From: JAWPMT01 sp965267435
GTDB taxonomy: Bacteria > Bacteroidota > Bacteroidia > Cytophagales > Cyclobacteriaceae
Assembly (NCBI GenBank): GCA_965267435.1
Contig: OZ253960.1
Location: 310,001-374,000, forward strand
Length of the DNA stretch: 64,000 bases
Reading direction: 5' to 3'
Shown here piece after piece: positions 25,652 through 37,900 of the stretch (its first letter is position 1; each line of letters opens with the position of its first letter). Both the position numbers and the translations under genes were made by a program. Below the pieces are notes generated by a model, which was not told the origin of the DNA, did not search any database, and worked only from the letters and a program-made list of their open reading frames with translations.

Positions 25652-26473
25652 ATGGAAGAGCCACTCAACCCGCTAGATCTAAATAAATCTTCATTGGAAC
25701 TTCCCGAGGAGGAGCAGTCTCTTCCTCTTAACAAGATCGAAGATCAGTCCCGGAAGAATTACTTCGCCCGTATGCCTGATGAAGAGGCACTCAACAAGTG
25801 CTTTGATAAGGCTTTTCTGATCAACAAACCGATGGGTAGCGTAGGGGGTGATGGACTGTGGATGTACCGCGAGGGCAACAAGATATTCCTGGCTATCTTC
25901 AATTGCATGGGGCAGGGTCATCTGGCGAGTATGATGACACGAATCTACGCCAATGCCCTTCGAAAACTCATCTCAGAGTATAAGATTGAGTTCACCGGAT
26001 CCATCTTGCAGTTCATTCATCGGGAGATTCAGACGCGATTCAAAGACAAAGAGAATATCCAACTGAATACCGGTGCACACCTTGGGATCGTCAAGCTGGA
26101 CAGGGATGAGAATAAAATGGAATTCGCCGGCGCTCGGATGGATCTCGTTTGTGAAGCAGACGGTGAGGTCGTGCGCATCGCGGGGAATGATTCACAGATA
26201 GGGGAGCTGACGGAAGAGAAGCAAGAGTACGCTTCGAACCCTGTCGAACTGAAGCCTAACAGTACTTTTTATGTGGCCACCGATGGTACTACAAGAATCA
26301 TAGGAGGGCCTAATTACAAGCGCTTTGGCAAGCCGCAATTCGATGAGATGTCGGCAGAGCTCAAGGACATCGACTTCTTGAAGCGCAAGGAGGTGATTGT
26401 CCAAAGGCTGGATGAGTGGATGGGCGTGAATACCCAAAATGATGACATTTTGGTAGTAGCCTTCCAGGTATAG
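25652..26473 (+). CDS. SpoIIE/PP2C-type phosphatase-like protein with altered metal motifs
   Basis: The 273-residue protein has the SpoIIE-like PP2C fold from about residue 50. The first metal motif is GGDG (GSVGGDGLWMY), the second reads N84-C-M-G-Q88-G where active family members have D-x-x-G-H-G, TDG is kept (YVATDGTTRIIGG), and the end motif is QNDDILVVAFQV. The Asp-to-Asn and His-to-Gln changes make loss or change of phosphatase activity possible. There is no anti-sigma-factor antagonist or kinase gene beside it, as a partner-switch would need. It lies 12 bp after cheX, so it probably acts on the same pathway. Confidence 0.8.
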   Translation: MEEPLNPLDLNKSSLELPEEEQSLPLNKIEDQSRKNYFARMPDEEALNKCFDKAFLINKPMGSVGGDGLWMYREGNKIFLAIFNCMGQGHLASMMTRIYANALRKLISEYKIEFTGSILQFIHREIQTRFKDKENIQLNTGAHLGIVKLDRDENKMEFAGARMDLVCEADGEVVRIAGNDSQIGELTEEKQEYASNPVELKPNSTFYVATDGTTRIIGGPNYKRFGKPQFDEMSAELKDIDFLKRKEVIVQRLDEWMGVNTQNDDILVVAFQV

Positions 26474-26747
26474 GTAGGAAGTACCTGGCCCACTGTCAAG
26501 CATCATAATACTAGCCAGCAAAAACGAGTAAACAGAAAGAACCAACTACATGCACCCACAAACTGGTCAAGTGACACGCCGCAGCAATAATTCATCGCTG
26601 CCCAATTCAAATACTACGCTATTAGATCCATCTCTATCTCTTACGTGGGAGTGGACCATTGATTGTAAGTCAGGCCAGGGAGTAAATCGTTATTGTATCA
26701 CGTTCAATTTCCGGATCAACTCGAACTAAGGGCGCCGAGGGATAGCG

Positions 26748-27353
26748 ATGAGTAAGCTGGATAGTGCACATCAGGAAATTCTCGACGATCTGGTCAATAG
26801 CTCGATCACCAAGAGTGCTTATGCGATGGAGCGGATGCTCAAGATCCGCATCAAACCGGAGCATGTGAAGTATGGCACTGGTAGCCTTGGCCCTATCCCG
26901 GAGTTGGACCAGCTGGGACGATTCAAAGTGCACCTTGTAAGGGTCATGCTCAAAGGTGAGATTGGAGGAGCTTTCTACTTCATCATCAACGGCCACGAAG
27001 TCGATCTCATCAACCAGGTGTGCTTACCCGAAAAGATGTATGCCAACACTTTGTCTGAGGACAAGATGATGAAGCACGGCTTTATGTCTGAAATCGAAAA
27101 CATGATTGCTGCTTTGTCCATTGCGGAGATCTCAGACTTTCTGGGGGTCCAGCTGATCAGCGACGTGCCCGATGTACAGATCATCCGCGGAGACCAGGTC
27201 AATGACTACCTGACGGATGAAAACGTACACATCAATACCGAATTTCACGTGAGTAGTCTACTATCTGGAGTAGTCGTGAATGTCTCTCCATTTTTCATCT
27301 GGATGCTCAACAAGAGCTTCATCGACAAGTTGAAGATGAATATTGTCACCTAA
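26748..27353 (+). CDS. CheC/CheX-type CheY-phosphatase-like protein (2)
   Basis: The 201-residue paralogue of the protein at 21096 has the motif S111-x3-E115-x2-N118-x22-P141 (SEIENMIAALS ... SDVPDV). Residue numbers for E, N and P are the same in both. Other shared stretches are QVNDYLTDE against EVNDYLAKE, and the C-terminal pattern in which a VSPFFIWMLN-like strand precedes FIDKLK. It is the last gene of the locus. The 274 bp before it hold no well-supported gene, so it may be transcribed separately. It converges on the usp gene with 19 bp between stops. Confidence 0.75.
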   Translation: MSKLDSAHQEILDDLVNSSITKSAYAMERMLKIRIKPEHVKYGTGSLGPIPELDQLGRFKVHLVRVMLKGEIGGAFYFIINGHEVDLINQVCLPEKMYANTLSEDKMMKHGFMSEIENMIAALSIAEISDFLGVQLISDVPDVQIIRGDQVNDYLTDENVHINTEFHVSSLLSGVVVNVSPFFIWMLNKSFIDKLKMNIVT

Positions 27354-27372
27354 GGTGGCGGATCAGTTGAGA

Positions 27373-28290
27373 TTACAGTTCCCTCAGTGACTCGAGGACG
27401 GTGGCGTTTGAGCCCTTTTTCCTGACGATGGTAAGCGGTAAATAGTCAATCTCCTGGACGAGCTTTTCGGCCGTACTGCCGATGAACAAGGCAGAAGCAG
27501 CCGTTCGGCCATGCGCTCCGATGATCACACCGCTGACATCCTTTGCCATTGCTGTCTCTTTGATCACCTTTCCAAACTCATCCTTGTCATCCAGGGTGAA
27601 CTCCGCACTCACAGGCACGCCCTCGGTGTCGATTTTACTCACCCATTGTTCGTACTCCTTGCGGGCGTTCTCCTTCATGATCTCGCTAAACTCACGGTAG
27701 GACTTGCCCGAATAGTGATAACCGGTAGGTACTTCATAGACGTTTTGGCAGATGAGTTCCACCTGATTGTCATTGCTGCGAGAAATGTACACCGCATACT
27801 CCAGGGCCAGCTTGCTATGAATGGAGAAGTCTATCGGTAGGAGCAAACGCTTGAGCCGTGGCATGTGACCCTCGGGGATGACAATAAGGCTACACGGAGC
27901 CCTTCGAGCCAGCCGCATGTTCAGAACGCCTGAACCTCTGGATGCCTTCTTGTTACCGGAGATAACGATGTCTATGTCTGCTGTCGAGATGAACTTCAGC
28001 ACCTCTTTGAGCACGTGTCCCTTCTTTACAACGAGTTCCACTTTTACTCTGGAGACATCCTCACCAACCTTTTCGAGTTTCTTGCGCAAAATCTCCTCTT
28101 GGTGGCTTACCATATCCGATGCCATCGCACCATTGTCCACTCCAGTGATTTGGTCTGTGGAAGAAACGATGTTGACGAAGTAAATTTCCTGAACCGGAGA
28201 AGACGAGAGGATGAATGATACGAAGGAAATCAATGTGTCATCCATGTCTGAACCATCGACCCCCACGAGTATCTTTTTTATTGGAAGCAT
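27373..28290 (-). CDS. Tandem universal stress protein (UspA family)
   Basis: The 305-residue cytoplasmic protein has two Usp domains. The first (about 1-150) begins KKILVGVDGSDMDD and ends SLIVIPE; its nucleotide loop is degenerate (GNKKASRGSGVLN). The second (about 150-300) keeps the ATP-binding pattern G-x2-G-x9-G-S-T (GAHGRTAASALFIGST). Two-domain Usp proteins are common in Bacteroidota and respond to stress or energy limitation. The gene faces the chemosensory locus tail to tail. A TAAATTTG box sits 31-38 bp upstream of its start. Confidence 0.92.
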   Translation of the reverse strand: MLPIKKILVGVDGSDMDDTLISFVSFILSSSPVQEIYFVNIVSSTDQITGVDNGAMASDMVSHQEEILRKKLEKVGEDVSRVKVELVVKKGHVLKEVLKFISTADIDIVISGNKKASRGSGVLNMRLARRAPCSLIVIPEGHMPRLKRLLLPIDFSIHSKLALEYAVYISRSNDNQVELICQNVYEVPTGYHYSGKSYREFSEIMKENARKEYEQWVSKIDTEGVPVSAEFTLDDKDEFGKVIKETAMAKDVSGVIIGAHGRTAASALFIGSTAEKLVQEIDYLPLTIVRKKGSNATVLESLREL

Positions 28291-28915
28291 CTAACTTTCT
28301 CGTCCTGTTTTGTATGTTCACAAATTTACCCGTTGCGCCCAGAATACCTTTGTTGAAGAGAAGTTTTTGTGAAACAAATTCGGAAAGGTCGGCACATACA
28401 AAATCCCCCTGATCATTGCCCTATCAAGCCGTAGTAGACTGAATGCCAAGGTTTGGGAATGAGTAACCTTTTTTGTATGCGCCATCTATTTCCACTAAAT
28501 TGGGGTAAATAGCGTTATGAGCAAAATTCACTAGTAACGTCTTTCGTAATATCTCGATCTCACACAATATTTCTTCCCGTTGATACCGGTCCCTTTCTCC
28601 AGATCATCAATCTTATATTTTATTGTAACGGCGAGAAATCCAACCTTTCGGCACTTACAAAGAAGGTTACCTGCAAAAGTGACCATCTGGAGCTGCCAAA
28701 GGCTCATGGCTATCACACTTGAAACTCACGTTTTTGGCACGTACAACGTCAGTTGTTTCTGTGAGTTAAACATTCACTTAACACGGTAGGGTCGTGCGAG
28801 AAAGGCGAGTTGCAAGCGTTGAGCGTCAAGGGACATGATGATCGCTACGAACTAAATGTGACAAGACAACCAGGACAACCATATGGTTCTCCGACAACAT
28901 TCAACCGTCAAGCAT
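28291..28915. other. 625-bp intergenic region between divergent usp and giant surface protein genes
   Basis: No gene is supported here. Reading frames are short and without family features. A weak hairpin (AAGGTT ... AACCTT followed by T residues) lies around 28450-28475. The DNA is somewhat AT-richer than its neighbours, as expected for regulatory sequence ahead of a large surface-protein operon. A long 5' leader for the giant gene is possible, but I found no convincing -33/-7 pair. Confidence 0.4.
28321..28328 (-). promoter_or_regulatory. Possible Bacteroidota -7 box for the usp gene
   Basis: Read on the minus strand, TAAATTTG fits the Bacteroidota sigma-ABfr -7 consensus TAnnTTTG exactly. 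It lies 31-38 bp upstream of the usp start. No clear TTG -33 element is seen about 20 bp further upstream, so the call is tentative. Confidence 0.35.
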
Positions 28916-31900
28916 ATGGAAAGATTTTTTCCGACTTTCAGAAAGACACTGGTGCTCAGCTTGTGTCTTATCGTAGTTGAGGCGTTTTCCCAGGAATTCT
29001 CAGCGGGTATCAACACAGAGAGCCCGAACCCCAATGCGGTACTGCATCTGGTTTCCCCCAATGGCAACCAGGGTCTCATGCTACCCAAGTTGACCAACGG
29101 TCAGCGCAGCGCAATGGCACTTACACAGAATGATAATGGCTTGCTAGTATATGATGCAGATGACAATGTCATGTACTACTGGCTCAATACGGGTTGGAGG
29201 CGTTTTTCAACCAGGGACGAATTGGTACTCGAATTGGTCAACAACCAACTGTCCATTCAGAATGGCAATGCCATAGACTTATCTGATTACCTGGACAATA
29301 CTGACGATCAAACTGCCAATGAGGTAGCATTTGATAATACCAATACCAATTATACCTCGACCACGGTCCAGGGGGCTTTAGGCGAAATCTACTCCATACT
29401 TGTAGGAGCGGATTTGACGGATGACCAGACGGCAGGAGACGTGCCCTACGACAATGCTACTTCTGGTTTAGCCGCTAGCGATTTGCAAGGGGCTGTCGAC
29501 GAAATTTCAGCCAACATGACGGCTGCAGGACTTACCGATGACCAGCAAGCGGTCGAGGTTCCCTATGACAACGCGACATCGGGATTGGTTGCAGCGGATG
29601 TACAGGGAGCGATCGACGAGTTGGCCTCCGGAGGAATTGCCGACGGAAGCGCGGAGCGGACAGATCTGATCTCATTGTCCGGCGTGCCAGCTAATAGTAC
29701 ACATTTTGGTACTGCATTTACCGGAACGACCATCGGTAACAATGCTAGCATCTTCGGCGCCCTTCAGCAACTGGAGACTGCTGTTGAAAGCATGGATCCG
29801 ACGGCCACAGCTGACTTGAATACGCTAACTGGCGTTCCCGCGAACTCTACCCATTTTGGAACAACCTTCACCGGTACCACCATTGGCAACAATGCAACCG
29901 TAGCCAGCGCCCTTCAGAATCTTGAGACGGAGCTGGAATCGCTCACTGCGTTGGACATCCCTGATCTACACTTGCTCACGGGTGTGCCTGCCAATTCCAA
30001 AAATTTTGGGAATATGTTCACCGGTGCTACGATCGGCAATAATGCTACCGTCGCCAGTGCTCTCCAAGACCTTGAGACTGCTGTTGAAGCTGTTTCAGTT
30101 GGAGCCGATGACCAAACGCTTTCCCTGGCGGGGACGACGCTTTCAATAGTCGATGGCAACAGTGTCGATCTGGCAACAATCAACACGGATAATCAAAATG
30201 CGGCCAGCGTGCCATTTACACCAGACGCAGGCCTGACTTCTACAGATGTGCAGGCTGCTATTCTTGAAGTGCAGGGTAATATCGGTGCCTCTTCCGGAGA
30301 CATGCTCCAGGCCACTTATGACGTTAACACGGATGGTACAGTGGATAACGCCGCGACCGTGGGTGGACTGACCGTGCAAACTGCCGTTCCGGCCGGGGCG
30401 GTATTTACCGACAACCAGGCAGCCTCTGCCGTACCTGTAACGCCCGCTGGTAACCTCGCAGCTACCGATGTACAGGCCGCTTTGGTTGAACTGCAGACGG
30501 ACATTGACGGGGCTACGGGAGATATGCAGCAGTCGACCTACGATGTCAACTTGGATGGGACTGTAGATGATGCTGCAACAGTGGGCGGATTGACCGTTCA
30601 GACTGCTGTTCCAGCAGGTGCAGTATTTACCGATAACCAGTCAGCGGCCGGCGTGCCTGTGACTCCAAGTGGTAATTTATCATCTACGGACGTTCAGTCC
30701 GCATTGACTGAGCTTCAAACAGACATCGATGGCATTGCTGTCACAGATACTGATGATCAAACTTTAAGCTTTGATGGAGCTAATTTGACAATCTCCGAGG
30801 GTAATACGATTGATATATCCACTGTAGATACAAATACGCAGCTCGATGAGGCCACCGTCGATAGCTACGTGTCCAACAACGGCTATCTGACCACCGAGTC
30901 TCAAAATGCCGCTGCAGTGCCATTTACTCCTGACGCAGGTTTGTCGTCCACAGACGTACAAGCCGCTATTCTCGAAGTTCAGGGGAATATTGGCGCCGAA
31001 TCAGATCCTACAGTGCCAGCTTCAATCAAAGACGGAATTGATTGGACTGAGGTGTCTGGAAAGCCTGTCAATATTGATACCGACGCTACTGACGATTTGG
31101 CTTTGACAACAAACCCCGCTGCGGGCGATGTGTCGGGTAATTTCAGTACTGGACTGACCGTAGACAATGTAGCGTGGGCGAATGTGTCAGGAGTTCCTGT
31201 GAACCTGGATACGGACGCTACTGACGATTTAGCTTTGACGACCAATCCTGCTGCTGGTGACGTGTCGGGTAATTTCAGTACCGGCTTGACGGTAGACAAT
31301 GTGGCATGGGCGAATGTGTCAGGTGTTCCAGTGAATTTGGATACTGATGCAACAGACGATTTAGCTTTGACGACCAATCCTGCCGCCGGTGATGTGTCGG
31401 GTAATTTCAGTACCGGACTGACCGTAGACAATGTAGCGTGGGCGAATGTGTCAGGCGTTCCGGTGAACCTGGATACGGACGCTACCGACGATTTGGCTTT
31501 GACAACCAATCCTGCTGCTGGTGACGTGTCGGGTAATTTCAGTACCGGTTTGACGGTAGACAATGTAGCCTGGGCGAATGTGTCAGGAGTTCCGGTGAAC
31601 CTGGATACTGACGCCACTGATGACTTGACCACTACTACCAACCCTGCTGCTGGCGACGTGTCTGGTAATTTCAGCACTGGTTTGACAGTGGATAATGTAG
31701 CGTGGGCGAACGTAACTGGCGTTCCAGTCAATTTGGATACAGATGCCACGGATGATGTGGCAACAAGTTCGGCCCCAGCGGCTGGTGACATTTCAGGAAA
31801 TTATAGTACAGGCTTTGCCATTACGGCTGGAGTTATTGAGAACGCTGATGTAGCAGCAGGAGCGGCTATTGCAGGTACTAAGATTGATCCGGATTTTGGT

Positions 31901-34900
31901 GCTCAGCAAATTGTGGCCCAATCCATTGACATTGGCCCTGGCGTAGCAAATATTGACAACCTTGGAAATGGAGGTATTTCCAACAACCTAACGGTAGGCA
32001 ATAACCTTTCGGTGTCCGGCACGATCAACGCCAATGCCAACATAGATATTGGCCCCGGTAACATGTCTATTGACAATTCAGGAAACGTAGCGACTTCAGG
32101 AGCTGTGAGTGCGGCCTCCTTCACGGGAGATGGTAGTGGTCTCACAGGCGTCACCGCTACTATTGCAGCCAATTCCATCACGTCAACCGAATTGTCCGCA
32201 AACGCAGTCTCTACAACTGAATTGGCAGCCAATTCAGTTACAACAAATGAAATTGTGGATGGTACGATATCAAATGCCGATATCGCGGATGTCGACGTGT
32301 CAAAGATTACGGGAGCTCCTAATTTGGATACAGATGCTACTGATGACTTGACAACGACTACCAACCCTGCAGCTGGCGACGTGTCTGGTAACTTCAGTAC
32401 AGGACTTACTGTAGACAATGTGGCTTGGGCGAACGTAACTGGCGTTCCGGTGAACTTGGATACAGATGCTACTGATGACTTGACAACGACTACCAACCCT
32501 GCAGCTGGCGACGTGTCCGGTAACTTCAGTACAGGACTTACTGTAGACAATGTGGCTTGGGCGAACGTAACCGGCGTTCCGGTGAATTTGGATACAGATG
32601 CTACTGATGACTTGACCACTACTACCAACCCTGCTGCTGGCGACGTGTCTGGTAATTTCAGCACTGGTTTGACAGTGGATAATGTAGCGTGGGCGAACGT
32701 GACGGGCGTTCCGGTGAACCTGGATACCGATGCCACGGATGACTTGACCACTACTACCAACCCTGCTGCTGGTGATGTGTCTGGTAACTTCAGTACAGGA
32801 CTGACTGTAGACAATGTTGCCTGGGCGAACGTGACGGGCGTTCCGGTGAACCTGGACACTGATGCAACTGATGACTTGACCACTACTACCAACCCCGCAG
32901 CTGGCGATGTGTCCGGTAACTTCAGCACAGGCTTGACTGTAGACAATGTAGCATGGGCGAACGTAACTGGCGTTCCGGTGAATTTGGATACCGACGCAAC
33001 TGATGACTTGACCACTACAACCAACCCGGCGGCTGGTGACGTGTCTGGTAACTTCAGTACAGGACTGACTGTAGACAATGTAGCGTGGGCGAACGTGACG
33101 GGCGTTCCGGTGAACCTGGATACCGATGCCACGGATGACTTGACCACGACTACCAACCCTGCTGCTGGTGACGTGTCTGGTAACTTCAGTACAGGACTGA
33201 CTGTAGACAATGTTGCGTGGGCGAACGTGACGGGCGTTCCTGTGAACCTGGATACAGATGCCACGGATGATCTAACCATTACTACCAACCCCGCAGCTGG
33301 CGATGTGTCTGGTAACTTCAGTACAGGACTGACTGTAGACAATGTTGCCTGGGCGAACTTAACGGGCGTTCCGGTGAATTTGGATACCGACGCATCAGAC
33401 GATTTTGATGGTGACTTCAACAGCTTAACGAATATTCCTTTGGATCTGGCCGATGGAGACGATCTCGGTACAGACGATCAAGGAGCTTTTGAGGTGCCGT
33501 TTAATAACGCCACATCCGGCATGACAGCAACGGATGTTCAGGGTGCCATCGACGAATTGGATGGTCGTGTAGATGTGTCGACGGTACCAACACCTTCTAT
33601 TGGCATAGATGACTACAGAGTGCTAAAAGCCGACAATACTGGTACGTACTTCTGGCAAGATCAGGATGCCACGTCTGTAGGTTACAACAATGGTACGTCT
33701 GGATTGGCCTCGACAGACATTCAGGGCGCCATCGATGAACTGGACGGCATTGTAGATGTGTCAACGGTACCAGCACCTTCTATTGGCATAGATGACTACA
33801 AAGTACTGAAAGCCGACAACGCTGGTACGTACTACTGGCAAGACCAAGACGCCACGTCTGTAGGTTACAACAATGGTACGTCTGGATTGGCCTCGACAGA
33901 CATTCAGGGTGCCATCGATGAACTGGACGGCATTGTGGATGTGTCAACGGTACCAGCACCTTCTATTGGCATAGATGACTACAGAGTGCTAAAAGCCGAC
34001 AACGCTGGTACGTACTACTGGCAAGACCAAGACGCCACGTCTGTAGGCTACAACAATGGTACGTCTGGATTGGCCTCGACAGACATTCAAGGTGCTATTG
34101 ATGAACTGGACGGCATTGTGGATGTGTCAACGGTACCAACACCTTCTATTGGCATAGATGACTACAAAGTGCTAAAAGCCGACAACGCTGGTACGTACTA
34201 CTGGCAAGACCAAGACGCCACGTCTGTAGGTTACAACAATGGTACGTCTGGATTGGCCTCGACAGACATTCAGGGCGCCATCGATGAACTGGACGGCATT
34301 GTAGATGTGTCAACGGTACCAACACCTTCTATTGGCATAGATGACTACAGAGTGCTAAAAGCCGACAACGCTGGTACGTACTACTGGCAAGACCAAGACG
34401 CCACGTCTGTAGGTTACAACAATGGTACGTCTGGATTGGCCTCGACAGACATTCAGGGCGCCATCGATGAACTGGACGGCATTGTAGATGTGTCAACGGT
34501 ACCAACACCTTCTATTGGCATAGATGACTACAGAGTGCTAAAAGCCGACAACGCTGGTACGTACTACTGGCAAGACCAAGACGCCACGTCTGTAGGTTAC
34601 AACAATGGTACGTCTGGATTGGCCTCGACAGACATTCAGGGCGCTATTGATGAACTGGACGGCATTGTGGATGTGTCAACGGTACCAGCACCTTCTATTG
34701 GCATAGATGACTACAGAGTGCTAAAAGCCGACAACGCTGGTACGTACTACTGGCAAGACCAAGACGCCACGTCTGTAGGTTACAACAATGTTACGTCTGG
34801 ATTGGCCTCGACAGACATTCAGGGCGCTATTGATGAACTGGACGGCATTGTGGAGGTGTCAACGGTACCAGCACCTTCTATAGGTGTAGATGACTACAAA

Positions 34901-37900
34901 GTGTTGAAGGCTGACAACGCCGGGACTTACGCTTGGGAAGCGCAGAGTGCCACACATACGGCCTTCGATGATACTGACCTTTTGGTAGCTGCGACGAATG
35001 TTCAGCAGGCAGTAGTAACTGTTGATGCGCGAACTGACAGCTTAAGAAAATTCATTGGCACGGTAGCCCCAGCTACGGCCTATTCCACGTTCCCTGGTAC
35101 GATCATCGGTGACAACTCAACAATAAAGGACGCATTCCAGGATCTGGAGCTGGCTACTGACAGCCTTGTTGACCTTACCGGTGTGCCGCCGACTTCAAGG
35201 GATTTAGGATTCTTCACAGGTAGCATCCTTGAGTCGGATCTTGACATCAAGCAAGCGTTCCAGGCATTGGCTGATACAATCCAAACCCGATCCTCGTCTC
35301 CCGGTGGCGAGTCATTTGCTTACGACGATCAACAGTTCAACCAATTCATTGGCCCAGATGCCGGGGACTCTACTGCCATTTCTGGAATGGATAACCTGCT
35401 GGTGGGGGGACGTGCGAATGTCCTGGAAACGGGCTTTGGTAATACCATCGTAGGTCAGGATGCGAACGTGAATTCTTCGACAACCAGTAGGGGTACCGCA
35501 GTGGGATACAACGCCATCGTACATGCTGACACAGCCACGGCGATCGGTAATGGAGCGGAGGCCTTTGGATACGGTTCGGTAGCTCTCGGATCCAGCGCAA
35601 GGGTTACTTCGGGAGCATACAATGCGGTGGCCATTGGCTCTCGAACAAGGGCTGTAAATCCCCAGACAATTGTCTTGGGCGATGGTGTCACTTCGCCAGC
35701 CTACAGGGTTGGTATTGGCACCAACGATCCGCGTACCGATCTACAGATCGGAGACAATTTTGGATTGTTCCATTACTACAATTCAGGTGAAGGAATAGAT
35801 GCGCAGGTCATTGCGGAGAATGTGTACAACAATGGCGAGAACCTCTTCCGCAGGGAAGGACAGCTGACTTCAGCAGTGATTCTGGAAGATGGGAATTTTG
35901 ACATCATGTCATTTGGCACTGGCGCAGCCAATAGCCTCATTAATCTTACAACTGACGTCCAGCCTCTGTTCGAACTGGACTCCATAGGTGATGCTGAGCT
36001 TCGTGGTAGTCTTCGTCTTGGGTCTTATCAGGGTGTTGGTGGAGAAAAGCCAGGTATGATGCAGTGGAATGGTGGAACGATCGAGGTTTACAATGGTTCG
36101 ACATGGAACCCTCTGGGCGGCGGTGCCGCTGGCGGCGATTCCATTTACACCGACTCTAACTTCAATCAATTTGTTGGTGACTTTTCCGGAGACTCGAGTT
36201 CAATAAGTGGTAATGACAACCTTTTAGTAGGAGGACGAAACAGTGTTTTGTCATCCGGCTGGGGCAACGTTATTGTTGGTCAGGATGCTAATGTATATTC
36301 GTTCTCGACAAGTCGCGGAACGGCCCTGGGATATAGAGCAGTAGTCGATGGAGATACAGCAGTAGCTGTCGGTAATGAAGCGCAGGCCTACAGCTACGGT
36401 TCCATAGCTATCGGAAGCAATGCTTACGTCGATTTTGGCGCTCATAATTCCGTAGCTCTTGGCGCTGGAACATTCGTTGATGCCCCTCACACGGTGAAAA
36501 TTGGTAATGGCACGAATGCCCAGTACCAGGTGCAAATAGGAGATAGCCTCAACCTGTTCCACTACGAGAACGGCGATATATATGGCGAGTTCTTTACTGA
36601 CAAGATCGCTTGGGATCCGGGCTCAAATAACCTTTATATGACCGATAATGGCTATGCAAGTGCCTTTTCGATTAATGATGGCTTCTATACTTTCCTTGCC
36701 GTGAACGGTTCGCAGGGCCAGTATCTCAATCCCACGGTTGACATTGACACAGCTTTCATCGTAACTCCATGGGGGGATGCGGGTATAGCCGGTGGTTTCT
36801 TCCTGGGAGAAATGCAAACTACCCCGTCAGCAAGCGACGAAGGTATCCTGCAATACAACTTTAGCTCCAAGGAACTTGAGCTTTGGAACGGTACCGTTTG
36901 GGAGAGCATAAATGGCTCCGGTGCTCCCACGGGAGTCGAGGCACTTGGAGATTTTGATAACAACTACCTTATTGGATTCGGTGACCATGATGAATTCGGT
37001 GCCAACATTCTCACACCCTCATTGGCCACCCAGAATATATTCATCGGTGGTGGTAGAAGCGGCAACAACGTACTGGAAGATGGTTCGAAAAACATCATCA
37101 TTGGTTCGCAAGCCAATGTAATGCTGGGAGCCATGAACGGAGGTGTTGCATTGGGTGTAGCCTCCAAGGTATCAGGGGACAACTCTATCGCCATCGGCCA
37201 CCTTGCGGAAGCGAGAGCTACCAACTCTATCGCCATTGGATACGGCGCAGCCAACGATGCCGCTGGAGCTATTGCCCTTGGAGATGGGGCGGTGACTGGA
37301 GGCTCAGCAGTCAATGCGGTGGCTATTGGTAGCAGCACCTTTGCGCCCAATGCGAATACGATCATCCTGGGTGATGGCACAAACTCCTTCTTCGATGTTG
37401 GTATTGGAGTTAATAGCCCCACTCAGAAACTGGATGTGAACGGTAATATTCAATCGCGGGGTGTCATCGTAGGCTCTTATGATGGCACGATTGCAACGGC
37501 TCCCTTGGGCGCAATGTACTTTGACGGCAGCACCGTGCAGCTAAGGACAAGCGGTGGTTGGTTGCCAATTACAGATGGCGGCTTGATCACTGAGCTCTTT
37601 GATGACAACAACAACCTTATTGTGGGACCTGTACCTCCACCCGAGAGTCTGCCTGGTGGTGCTTACCAATTAGGGGTGACTGGTGAAGGAGCTAATAAGC
37701 CATTCCTGACTGCCTCAGGCTTCGGTACTATCCCGGAGGTCCGGCTGTCCAGGACCAACGGTACCCAGGCTCTTCCTTCGGAGATCCAGAGTGGCAATGT
37801 TCTTGGTGAGATGGTATTCACTGGTCTTGATGGCGGCGGAGCCTACCCAATTGCCGGTGCGATCCGTGCATCGGCCACAGAGAACTGGGGGCCGGGTACG

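Noticed and set aside
26550..26729. 59-codon reading frame in the gap before the second CheC-type gene
   Set aside because: It has an ATG and a stop, but no signal peptide, motif or ribosome site, and composition like intergenic DNA. Conservation would be needed to accept it.
28450..28475. Hairpin with T-run as a terminator
   Set aside because: Only six base pairs with a ten-base loop, and no gene ends there; too weak to call.
30979..33420. Two long minus-strand reading frames (270 and 505 codons) opposite the giant gene
   Set aside because: They lie exactly opposite the 132-bp repeats, so lack of stops in one repeat unit is copied many times. The products are translations of the antisense repeat with no family features.
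31070..34945. CRISPR-like regular repeats
   Set aside because: The units are 132 and 183 bp, contiguous without unique spacers, and in frame inside a large gene. They are coding tandem repeats.
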